NCBI GenBank assembly: GCA_022712835.1
Contig: JAFLJU010000331.1
Coordinates: 1 to 5,728, forward strand
DNA length: 5,728 nt
Reading direction: 5' to 3'
Source of the DNA: Desulfobacteraceae bacterium
GTDB taxonomy: Bacteria > Desulfobacterota > Desulfobacteria > Desulfobacterales > Desulfobacteraceae
The notes under the pieces are model-generated. The model ran no database searches and had not been told where the DNA came from. It was given only the letters and a program-made list of their open reading frames with translations. The position numbers were made by a program, and so were the translations under genes. This document shows, in pieces, positions 1-5,728 of this stretch (its first letter is position 1; each line of letters starts with the position of its first letter).

Positions 1-1063
1 AAAGAACACCGGGGGCAGAAAAGCAGCCCCCATCCTGTCCCAAAAAGTTCATATCTCTGCGGATAAGGCGACCAACTCCCTGATCATCATGGCAGAAAAG
101 GAAGATTATCCGGTGTTGGAAGAGGTAATTTCCAAACTGGACATCCCCCGGGCAATGGTCTATATCGAATGCCTGCTCATGGAAGTCAATGTGTCCAGTG
201 GAATTACGGTTGGTACCGAATGGAAAACGGCCCAGAGCTTTGACAGCGGCAATAAAATAGGGTTCGGCGGATTTGGCGCCACCGACGAAGACAATGGATA
301 TAAGAACATTAGCGGTGCCCTCAAGGATGGAAGCCTTCCCAAGGGATTTTCCCTCGGGGTACTGGGCAAAAGCTTTAATGTCGGTGGTGTAACCTTCACA
401 GATATTCAGGCCATTGTACAAGCATACCAGAAAGACAAGGATGTTAACATCCTGTCAACTCCCCAGATCCTCACCATGGAAAATGAAGAAGCCGTCATCA
501 CCGTGGGTAAAAACATACCTTATCAGACACGATCGGCAGCCGAATCGGGCACCGAAACCTATAGCTCCTATGAGTACAAAGATGTAGGAGTCACCCTTAA
601 AATTACGCCCCAGATCAGCAAGGGAAGGCTGGTAAAGCTGGACATTTTTCAGGAATTGACCGTGCTGGATTCCACGGCCACCACCCCCAAGACGGACAGA
701 CCCACCACCTTTAAAAGACAGATTGAGACCACCATCATTGTTGAAGATGGCCACAGCGTCGTCATCGGGGGGCTCATTGACGAAAGCACCACCAGAGGGA
801 CCTACCAGACCCCCTGCCTGGGGTCTATTCCTTTGCTTGGCTGGGCATTTAAAACCGTATCCGATGGGGGAGAACGAACCAACATGTATGTTTTTATCAC
901 CCCGCGGGTGGTAAAAGGATCCCTTGAGGCCCAGCAATTATACAAGGAAAAAAGAGAACACGCGGATAGCGCCCTGATAAAAGGGGATGTTTCTCTCTTT
1001 GATAAAATAAAAGAATTCGAAGATACTATGTCAGGCAAACCCGTTGAAAAACCCAAACCATAA
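1..1063 (+). CDS. gspD: Type II secretion system secretin GspD, C-terminal part (5' end outside the window)
   Basis: GspD forms the outer-membrane channel through which the T2SS releases folded proteins. The frame is open from position 2, giving 353 visible residues; the ATG at 89 is internal, because the preceding codons (ISADKATNSLIIM) already read as the end of an N-domain of the secretin family. The short ring-building segment ends at DIPRAMVYIECLLMEV, where the secretin domain proper begins. Further seen are STPQILTMENEEAVITVGK (about 152-170), VGVTLKITPQI and VVIGGLI, followed by the C-terminal secretin signature PCLGSIPLLGWAF (about 271-283, bases 812-850). The last beta strand is YVFITPRVV, and a charged tail of about 50 residues ending in KPVEKPKP follows, where pilotin-binding S-domains occur in relatives. 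gspE follows after 22 bp. PilQ and other secretins share the signature, but the gspE and gspF neighbours and the N-domain wording favour GspD. The full length and signal peptide cannot be seen. Confidence 0.95.
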   Translation, partial: KNTGGRKAAPILSQKVHISADKATNSLIIMAEKEDYPVLEEVISKLDIPRAMVYIECLLMEVNVSSGITVGTEWKTAQSFDSGNKIGFGGFGATDEDNGYKNISGALKDGSLPKGFSLGVLGKSFNVGGVTFTDIQAIVQAYQKDKDVNILSTPQILTMENEEAVITVGKNIPYQTRSAAESGTETYSSYEYKDVGVTLKITPQISKGRLVKLDIFQELTVLDSTATTPKTDRPTTFKRQIETTIIVEDGHSVVIGGLIDESTTRGTYQTPCLGSIPLLGWAFKTVSDGGERTNMYVFITPRVVKGSLEAQQLYKEKREHADSALIKGDVSLFDKIKEFEDTMSGKPVEKPKP

Positions 1064-1085
1064 CGACTGAACGGTCATACACAAA

Positions 1086-2777
1086 ATGATAGAATATTTT
1101 TTAAAGATACTCTCGGAAAAAAAAGAGCTTTCCCGGGAACAAACAAAAAAGATCTCTGCTGCCTGCCGGAAAGACAGAACGCGGATCATCGAATCCATTC
1201 TGGCAACCAAGCTTTTTTCCGAAGAGGAAATCCTGGAAACGCTGGGCCATTTGTATGGAATCCCCGTCCTGAAAACCCTTGATATGGAAAATGTCTTAGA
1301 CCACTGGACCCAAGATATTTCAAGACCATTTTTAAAAAAGGTAGGGGTGGTTCCCCTGGTAAAAGAGGACAAAACAACCCTGATGGCCGTAAATGACCCA
1401 TCGGATCTGTGTCCTGTGGATGATGTGGCCGCCCGGATCCGGCTGGATGGGTTTACCCTGGTTCTCGCTCCCAGGAATACAATTCTCACTGCCATCAATA
1501 CCCTGTATGACCGATCCGGGGACAGTACCCGGCAATTGGTTGAAGATATTGAAGACAATGAATACACCATTATTGACGACATCGAACAAACCGCAGATTT
1601 ACTGGATGACACAAGTGACGCTCCGGTCATTCGCCTGGTGAACCATATGATATCCAAAGCTGTGAAAGCTGGTGCCAGTGATATCCACATCGAACCGTTT
1701 CAGGACACACTTCAGATCCGATACCGAATTGACGGAATCCTATACGAGATGCTGACCCCCCCCAAAGGAGTTCAGGCCTCATTGATATCAAGGATTAAGG
1801 TCATGGCCAGTATGAACATTGCAGAAAAGCGGATTCCCCAGGACGGCCGGGCCCAGGTCAGAATCGGAAACCAAGAAATTGACATCCGTATTTCCACCGT
1901 TCCCACAGGTTTCGGAGAACGTCTGGTCATGCGATTATTGAATAAGTCCGGCTACTTTCTAAAGTTTACGGAATTCGGTCTTTCAGCCCCGAACCAGGAT
2001 CGGCTCCATAAAATCATCCGGCAAAACAACGGGATTGTCCTTGTGACCGGCCCCACCGGCAGCGGCAAAACAACCACTCTATATGCCGGATTATCGGAAA
2101 TCAATTCCCCGGATAAAAATATTATCACCATTGAAGACCCGGTTGAGTACAACCTCACCGGAATTGGTCAGATCCAGGTCAATTCCAAAACAGGGGTCAC
2201 CTTTGCCGCAGGCTTACGCTCCATTGTCCGGCAGGACCCGGATGTCATCCTTGTGGGAGAAATCAGAGATATTGAAACCGCTGCCATTGCCATCCAGTCT
2301 GCCCTGACCGGCCATCTGGTTTTTTCAACCCTTCACACCAATGATTCAGCCGGTGCTGTCACACGATTGGTGGATCTCGGGGTTGAACCCTATCTGATTT
2401 CTTCATCGGTCAACACCATTATTGCCCAGCGGCTTGTCAGAATCCTGTGCCCCAACTGCCGTCAGGAATATTCCCTGACCCCTGAAGATGTAAAAAATAT
2501 TAACGGTACTCAACAAGATTTGGTCGGAAAAATCGTTTATAAGCCCAAAGGCTGTTCCCAGTGTTTCGACACAGGGTATTCCGGGCGCCAGGCAATTTTT
2601 GAAATCATGGAACTGGATGATGAGTTAAGAAATCTCATTCTCAAAACATCCGATGCAAACCAAATTAAGGAACTCGCCGTTAAAAAAGGGATGGTAACCC
2701 TGCGCCAGGACGGCATGATCAAAGTATTCAAAGGGATTACCTCCATAAGGGAGGTTTTTCGTGTTACCCAGGAATAG
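1086..2777 (+). CDS. gspE: Type II secretion system assembly ATPase GspE
   Basis: Cytoplasmic hexameric ATPase that powers pseudopilus assembly at the inner-membrane platform. At 563 residues it is of normal family length. An N-terminal T2SSE_N/MshEN-like domain spans about 35-145 (KLFSEEEILETLGHLYGIPV). The N2 domain begins near APVIRLVNHMISKAV (179-193) and contains ASDIHIEP (197-204). The motor domain has Walker A GPTGSGKTTT (322-331, with K328), an Asp box IITIEDPVEY (346-355), Walker B around DPDVILVGEIRD (384-395, with E392) and a His box GHLVFSTLHTND (409-420). A zinc-binding tetracysteine follows: CPNC (455-458) and CSQC (490-493), with 31 residues between the pairs. All catalytic motifs look intact. 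No good Shine-Dalgarno sequence is visible before the ATG, so translation may depend on coupling from gspD, 22 bp upstream. PilB of type IV pili is the main alternative; neighbouring gspD and gspF favour GspE. Confidence 0.96.
   Translation: MIEYFLKILSEKKELSREQTKKISAACRKDRTRIIESILATKLFSEEEILETLGHLYGIPVLKTLDMENVLDHWTQDISRPFLKKVGVVPLVKEDKTTLMAVNDPSDLCPVDDVAARIRLDGFTLVLAPRNTILTAINTLYDRSGDSTRQLVEDIEDNEYTIIDDIEQTADLLDDTSDAPVIRLVNHMISKAVKAGASDIHIEPFQDTLQIRYRIDGILYEMLTPPKGVQASLISRIKVMASMNIAEKRIPQDGRAQVRIGNQEIDIRISTVPTGFGERLVMRLLNKSGYFLKFTEFGLSAPNQDRLHKIIRQNNGIVLVTGPTGSGKTTTLYAGLSEINSPDKNIITIEDPVEYNLTGIGQIQVNSKTGVTFAAGLRSIVRQDPDVILVGEIRDIETAAIAIQSALTGHLVFSTLHTNDSAGAVTRLVDLGVEPYLISSSVNTIIAQRLVRILCPNCRQEYSLTPEDVKNINGTQQDLVGKIVYKPKGCSQCFDTGYSGRQAIFEIMELDDELRNLILKTSDANQIKELAVKKGMVTLRQDGMIKVFKGITSIREVFRVTQE
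2747..2754 (+). promoter_or_regulatory. Strong ribosome binding site for the YidD-like gene, inside gspE
   Basis: AAGGGAGG ends six bases before the GTG at 2761. It lies in the last codons of gspE and decides the start: the next in-frame candidate, the ATG at 2782, has no comparable site and would lose the basic N-region (RNRR) of the signal peptide. Confidence 0.75.
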
Positions 2778-3156
2778 GCGTATGGTTCTCACTTTGTCTG
2801 TTATTTTTCCCCTCCTGATGGCTGGTTTTTCACCGGCCCAGGATCAATCTCAATCTCAAGCCCTCCCCCATAAAAATCATTTCATTGAGTTTTACCAGGA
2901 TCATATCTCGGTGGCAGATGGCGACCGGTGCACCATGGTTCCTTCTTGTTCTCAATATGCGGCCCAGGCCTTTAAAAAACATGGATGGGTCATGGGATGG
3001 ATCATGAGCTGTGACCGGATAGTGCGATGCGGCAGAGACGAGGTGGACATTTCTCCCTCCCGCTATATTAACGGCAAATCCCATACCCTTGATCCGGTTG
3101 ACGCAAATGATTTCTGGTGGTTTAACAAACCCAAAACCAAAATGGACCCTAAATGA
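2761..3156 (+). CDS. Exported YidD-family (DUF37) protein in a T2SS cluster
   Basis: The 131-residue product belongs to the family of YidD, the membrane protein insertion efficiency factor. The core is recognisable: FYQDHIS (44-50), then RCTMVPSCSQYAAQAFKKHG (56-75), then DRIVRC (85-90), matching the family pattern of Cys-Arg, Pro-Ser-Cys-Ser-x-Tyr, His-Gly and Arg-Cys. A late DPVD (111-114) may replace the usual DPVP after an insertion of about 15 residues. Unlike classical YidD, which is small, cytoplasmic-facing and lies between rnpA and yidC, this protein starts with RNRR plus a hydrophobic stretch and a small-residue site near SPAQ (about 24-27). This looks like a Sec signal peptide. Four cysteines remain after it (57, 63, 84, 90), which could form disulfides in the periplasm. 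The GTG start overlaps the end of gspE by 17 bp and the stop overlaps the next gene (ATGA). The family call is firm; the function here is unknown, and a role in T2SS or membrane assembly is inference from position. Confidence 0.85.
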   Translation: MLPRNRRMVLTLSVIFPLLMAGFSPAQDQSQSQALPHKNHFIEFYQDHISVADGDRCTMVPSCSQYAAQAFKKHGWVMGWIMSCDRIVRCGRDEVDISPSRYINGKSHTLDPVDANDFWWFNKPKTKMDPK

Positions 3157-4082
3157 AACAATGTATCCTGGCGCTTGCTTTTCTAACCCTGTTTTTTCCC
3201 CAAAACCTAGTGGCAGCTGAAACAAAATTGATCATCACAGCTGACATGCAGTTTCGCTATGCCGACAGCCTCTACACGACCCGGGACCATGGGGCAGCCC
3301 AGGTGGAGTTTAAGCGCTTTGTCCATTTCTTTCCAACAGATCCCAGAATTCTTGAAGCAAACTTTAAAACCGCCATGGCCCTGTATCACGCAGGTCTTTT
3401 CCATGACGCAGCAAAAGCTTTCGACCAGATCATCCGAAGGGAAAAAGAATCGCTCTACACCCTTGAATCCTATTTCATGCAGAGTCAGGCGTTCATGAAA
3501 ATGGGAAATACGGGATATGCCCAGATTGTATTGCAAAATTTTTTGAAATTAACAGATGATCCAGATACGCGGGACAAAATCTATCATCAGCTGGCCCAGA
3601 TCCAGGTTCAGGCATCTAAAAATCTGGGGACAGACTCCCTTGACCAGGCCGAAAAATATCTATCCATGATCTCCCCTGTCAATGCCGAAAAACTGGGAAC
3701 AGATCAGCAGATAAAATCCATTCAAAAAACCAAAAACGCTCCCAAAAAAAACCCGGTTCTGTCGGGGCTGTTTGCCATCATACCCGGCGGAGGGTTTTTA
3801 TATTGCGAACGCTACCACGATGCGTTTGTTACCTTTTGCCTGAATGCCGGGCTCATGTATGCGGCCTATGAATCTTTTGACCGTGGTAATAATGCCCTGG
3901 GCGGTGTGATCACCTTTGTTGAAACCGGTTTTTACACCGGTAATATCTATGGATCTGTAACTGCCGCCCACAAATACAACAAGGCGCAACAGATCAAAAT
4001 TCTCAACCGGGAATTTAATATAGCTGTCAAAGTGGATCCCATAAACAATGCCTACCTGTTCACATTAAATCACCCCTTCTGA
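3153..4082 (+). CDS. TPR protein with signal peptide and C-terminal hydrophobic PGGG module
   Basis: I do not recognise a named gene. The 309-residue product begins with a likely Sec signal peptide (MKQCILALAF..., small-residue site VAA/E near 22). Residues about 27-175 are helical and TPR-like: FRYADSLYTTRDHGAAQVEFKR, then FKTAMALYHAGLFHDAAKAFDQII, then YFMQSQAFMKMGNTGYAQIVLQNFL, all with the alternating Ala/Gly/Tyr spacing of TPR helices. A lysine-rich linker (about 190-200) leads to a hydrophobic module at about 201-276. This opens with PVLSGLFAIIPGGGFLY, continues through a segment around FCLNAGLMYAAYES, and ends with GFYTGNIYGS and HKYN. The opening resembles the 'Pro-Gly-x-Gly-x-x-Tyr' start of small multi-helix membrane domains such as DUF5683/TM2-like ones. 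The start overlaps the stop of the YidD-like gene as ATGA, so the two are probably made in a coupled way and may work together. A periplasmic scaffold anchored in the membrane is inference. Confidence 0.8.
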   Translation: MKQCILALAFLTLFFPQNLVAAETKLIITADMQFRYADSLYTTRDHGAAQVEFKRFVHFFPTDPRILEANFKTAMALYHAGLFHDAAKAFDQIIRREKESLYTLESYFMQSQAFMKMGNTGYAQIVLQNFLKLTDDPDTRDKIYHQLAQIQVQASKNLGTDSLDQAEKYLSMISPVNAEKLGTDQQIKSIQKTKNAPKKNPVLSGLFAIIPGGGFLYCERYHDAFVTFCLNAGLMYAAYESFDRGNNALGGVITFVETGFYTGNIYGSVTAAHKYNKAQQIKILNREFNIAVKVDPINNAYLFTLNHPF

Positions 4083-4107
4083 TCGCCAATCTTTTGCGGT
4101 CCTTTTA
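4081..4107 (+). terminator. Possible weak transcription terminator between convergent genes
   Basis: GATCGC (4081-4086) can pair with GCGGTC (4096-4101), giving six pairs including one G-T wobble and a nine-base loop. TTTTA follows. It begins at the TGA of the TPR gene and runs into the stop of gspF, where a terminator for the plus-strand operon is expected. The stem is short and the T-run brief, so support is weak. Read on the minus strand it lacks a following T-tract. Confidence 0.3.
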
Positions 4108-5340
4108 TACCATCAACTGGTTAATCTCGACAATGGGCAGGCAGATGGCCATGATAATCAGTCCCACCACCACGCCCATGACCAGAATAATAATCGGTTC
4201 TATCAATGAGGTCGCGGCCGCCAGGGCAGATTCGACATCCCGTTCATAAAGATCAGCTGATTTTTCCAGCATTTTCTCCATTTCCCCGCTTTTTTCCCCT
4301 ACCTTGATCATCTGGGATGCCAGTGTCGGAAAAAACCGGCTTTTAGAAAGGGTTTCCCCCAATTCTCCTCCCTGCTCTACACTGTCAATGGCCCTTCCAA
4401 TCAAATCGGAAATCACTTTATTCCCAGCAATACTCCGGGTAATTTTTAAGGAGGCTAGCATGGGAACCCCGTTTTCAAGCAAAGACCCCAGGGTCCTTGA
4501 AAACCGTGCCGCTATCAGTTTTTGAATTAAATTACCGGCAATGGGAAGGCTGATCATCATTCCATCGGTGATCAACACCCCTTTTTCGGTTTTCCGTATG
4601 TAATATAAAATGCCCATTATCCCCACAGGGGACAACACAACCGCCCACCAGAAAGACTTAAAAAAATCGCTCACACCGATCAGAATCAAGGTTGGCCTGG
4701 GCAGGGTCTGGTTCATGTCTGAAAAAATTTCAATAATTCCGGGAACAATATAGGTCAGTAAAATAACCAACACGAGGGACCCGATAACCGACATAATAAT
4801 CGGATAGGCAAGGGATGCCTGGATCTTTTTTTTGCTTTCTTCCCGTTTTTCTGCAAAGTCTGACAGTCGTTCCAGCACAATTTCAAGGGTTCCAGAAGAT
4901 TCTCCCGCCGCCACCATATTAATATACACGGGTGAAAACACATGGGGATGCAACTTCAGGGCATCGGCAAAACTGCTTCCTTCCTCAATGGCATCCTTAA
5001 TCCGTGACAATACCCGCTGAAACGAGGCGGATCGGGTCTGCCCCACCACCGTTGACACCGCCTTGACCAACGGAAATCCGGCTGACAACAGGGTTGAAAT
5101 CAGCCGGGTAATCATGGCAATTTCCGAAGACTTGATCCTGGAAAACAAGGCCACTCCAAAAATACCGGCCCCGGATTGTTTTTCTTCCCCCTTTGCCCCG
5201 GACTCAATTCTGGCCAGGGAAACCGGGAAAAGATTCTGCTGCCGCAATTTAATCTGGGCTGCGGCCTTGCCATCCGCATCCACAATCCCGGACATTTTTT
5301 TCCCCTTGGCATTCAGGGCCTTGTATTCAAATACCGCCAC
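4105..5340 (-). CDS. gspF: Type II secretion system inner-membrane platform protein GspF
   Basis: Polytopic inner-membrane protein at the centre of the T2SS platform, working with GspE. From the GTG at 5340 it has 411 residues, the usual size, and begins MAVFEYKALNAKGKKMSG, the typical family N-terminus. An upstream GTG at 5406 would add 22 residues that do not fit the family, and GGGAAAGGA (5350-5358) lies nine bases before the chosen start. Two T2SSF domains are visible. The first, about 75-200, contains TRLISTLLSAGFPLVKA and AAGESSGTLEIVLERLSDF. The second, about 278-400, repeats the layout with FSRTLGSLLENGVPMLASL and VGEKSGEMEKMLEKSADLYE. Hydrophobic segments near 181-205, 228-248 and 381-404 fit three transmembrane helices. 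It is convergent with gspDE, with a 22-bp gap to the TPR gene, instead of following gspE. PilC of type IV pili is a paralogue; context favours GspF. Confidence 0.93.
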   Translation of the reverse strand: MAVFEYKALNAKGKKMSGIVDADGKAAAQIKLRQQNLFPVSLARIESGAKGEEKQSGAGIFGVALFSRIKSSEIAMITRLISTLLSAGFPLVKAVSTVVGQTRSASFQRVLSRIKDAIEEGSSFADALKLHPHVFSPVYINMVAAGESSGTLEIVLERLSDFAEKREESKKKIQASLAYPIIMSVIGSLVLVILLTYIVPGIIEIFSDMNQTLPRPTLILIGVSDFFKSFWWAVVLSPVGIMGILYYIRKTEKGVLITDGMMISLPIAGNLIQKLIAARFSRTLGSLLENGVPMLASLKITRSIAGNKVISDLIGRAIDSVEQGGELGETLSKSRFFPTLASQMIKVGEKSGEMEKMLEKSADLYERDVESALAAATSLIEPIIILVMGVVVGLIIMAICLPIVEINQLMV

Positions 5341-5404
5341 CTGTAACAATCCTTTCCCAATATTGATTTTTTCAAATTTTGTTATCAGGGATCTTATCTT
5401 AAAC

Positions 5405-5417
5405 ACAACCCGGTTGT
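5405..5417. repeat. 13-bp perfect inverted repeat, possible operator
   Basis: ACAACC and GGTTGT flank a central C, giving six-base arms. It lies about 65 bp upstream of the chosen gspF start and downstream of the candidate minus-strand promoter, so a repressor bound here could block gspF transcription. A palindrome this short can arise by chance, and no regulator is named by the sequence. Confidence 0.3.
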
Positions 5418-5461
5418 AAACAAGTCAGTTTTTAAAAAAATCACGATACTAAAATTGTTTC

Positions 5462-5490
5462 TTGGTTTTTTTAGAAAAAATTGTAATAAT
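5462..5490 (+). promoter_or_regulatory. Candidate promoter for the adhesin gene
   Basis: TTGGTT (5462-5467, three of six) and AATAAT (5485-5490, five of six) are 17 bases apart. Another -10-like box, TATATT, is at 5502-5507. Either could serve the gene starting at 5532. In AT-rich DNA such matches are frequent, so this is only a candidate. It overlaps the opposing gspF candidate almost completely. Confidence 0.25.
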
Positions 5491-5495
5491 GTCAA
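5468..5495 (-). promoter_or_regulatory. Candidate sigma-70 promoter for gspF
   Basis: Read on the minus strand, a perfect -35 box TTGACA (5495-5490) is followed after 16 bases by TAAAAA (5473-5468), a four-of-six match to the -10 consensus. The expected transcript would have a leader of roughly 120 bases before the GTG at 5340. The exact -35 is notable, but the region is AT-rich and the -10 is poor. Confidence 0.4.
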
Positions 5496-5520
5496 TAAAA
5501 ATATATTTTGCATCTATATT

Positions 5521-5525
5521 GAGGG
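5521..5525 (+). promoter_or_regulatory. Ribosome binding site of the adhesin gene
   Basis: GAGGG lies six bases before the ATG at 5532. This supports that start over the in-frame ATG at 5553. Confidence 0.6.
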
Positions 5526-5531
5526 AAAAAA

Positions 5532-5728
5532 ATGGCTGACAATACGACGTCCATGGCTTCGGTTGGTACGGTAGTAAATCTTCAAGGATCTGCCCAGGCA
5601 GTATCCAACGGCGAAATCCGGGAGCTTTCACCGGACAGTAATATTTTCCAGGGAGACACCCTGATCACTGCCAAGGCAAGCCAGTTGGAGGTTCAATTCC
5701 AGGACAACACCTCCCTGTCTCTTGGGGA
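5532..5728 (+). CDS. N-terminus of a LapA-type large adhesin (retention module), 3' end outside the window
   Basis: The frame is open from ATG 5532 to the window edge: 65 complete codons and two bases. The peptide reads MADNTTSMASVGTVVNLQGS, then AQAVSNGEIRELSPDSNIFQ, then GDTLITAKASQLEVQFQDNTSLSLG. This matches the N-terminal retention-module pattern of LapA-like giant repeat adhesins: G-x-V-x-x-x-x-G-x-A, a short turn with NGEIREL, then GDTL-x-T and a strand ending in F-x-D-x-T-x-L-x-LG. In characterised LapA proteins this part stays folded in the periplasm and plugs the TolC-like pore, holding the adhesin on the cell surface until a LapG protease cuts a di-alanine site shortly downstream. 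That site and the repeats would lie beyond the window. A good ribosome binding site precedes the start. The same fold may occur in FecR-like domains, so a smaller FecR-type protein is the alternative. Confidence 0.7.
   Translation, partial: MADNTTSMASVGTVVNLQGSAQAVSNGEIRELSPDSNIFQGDTLITAKASQLEVQFQDNTSLSLG

Larger units (their letters stand above)
5341..5531. promoter_or_regulatory. Divergent AT-rich regulatory region between gspF and the adhesin gene
   Basis: This stretch separates the gspF start (minus) from the adhesin start (plus) and must hold the control region of the adhesin gene and probably of gspF. It is markedly richer in A and T than the genes around it, with many A and T runs. 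Candidate promoters on both strands and a palindrome are listed separately. I see no RNA gene and no convincing small coding region in it. Confidence 0.6.

Noticed and set aside
89..91. ATG at 89 as the start of gspD
   Set aside because: The frame is open from position 2 and the preceding residues (ISADKATNSLII) continue the secretin N-domain, so this methionine is internal and the gene begins upstream of the window.
455..937. Minus-strand open frame of 160 codons opposite gspD
   Set aside because: The conserved secretin domain is on the plus strand. The antisense product is Gly/Phe-rich low-complexity sequence with no recognisable domain.
1031..1690. Long open frame of 219 codons on the minus strand
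   Set aside because: It lies wholly opposite gspD and gspE, which have clear family motifs. The translation is Ser/Arg-rich and resembles no family; it is an antisense shadow of the real codon pattern.
2842..2855. Short tandem repeat (CAATCT twice) encoding Gln-Ser repeats
   Set aside because: Only about two units, just after the signal peptide in a flexible stretch; it is too short to call a repeat element.
2830..3225. Minus-strand open frame opposite the YidD-like gene, of equal length (131 codons)
   Set aside because: The plus strand encodes a recognisable YidD core with a strong ribosome binding site and start/stop overlaps on both sides. The antisense frame has none of these.
5449..5631. 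60-codon minus-strand frame across the intergenic region
   Set aside because: It overlaps the retention-module start and runs through AT-rich DNA, with a Lys/Ile/Phe-rich end and no domain. The plus-strand frame has family support.

Overview
The window looks like part of a Gram-negative chromosome, most likely a deltaproteobacterium (Desulfobacterota, Desulfobacter-like). This is inferred from moderate GC content, the type II secretion (T2SS) protein sequences and the unusual accessory genes beside them. I could not test the taxonomy by a search.

Layout. Positions 1-4082 hold a tight plus-strand cluster of four genes. The first is the 3' part of the secretin gene gspD, whose reading frame is open from the first bases of the window. 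The second is gspE, the complete T2SS assembly ATPase. The third is a YidD-family (DUF37) protein with an apparent signal peptide; its GTG start lies inside the end of gspE. The fourth is a TPR protein with a hydrophobic, glycine-rich C-terminal module, joined to the YidD-like gene by an ATGA stop/start overlap. The overlaps and short gaps point to one transcript. A weak hairpin followed by a T-rich stretch sits in the 22-bp gap after it.

Positions 4105-5340 carry gspF, the T2SS inner-membrane platform protein, on the minus strand and convergent with the cluster. In the usual order gspF directly follows gspE. Here the YidD-like/TPR pair takes that place and gspF is inverted. The best gspF start is an internal GTG at 5340, not the longest possible ORF.

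Positions 5341-5531 are an AT-rich divergent intergenic region with candidate promoters on both strands and a 13-bp palindrome. At 5532 a plus-strand gene begins and runs off the window. Its 65 visible residues resemble the N-terminal retention module of LapA-type giant adhesins secreted by type I systems.

Together the genes suggest a cell-surface and secretion locus. GspD (outer-membrane channel), GspE (cytoplasmic motor) and GspF (inner-membrane platform) are core T2SS parts. The exported YidD-like protein and the TPR/membrane protein are candidate accessory factors of unknown role. The adjacent large adhesin would use a different secretion route.
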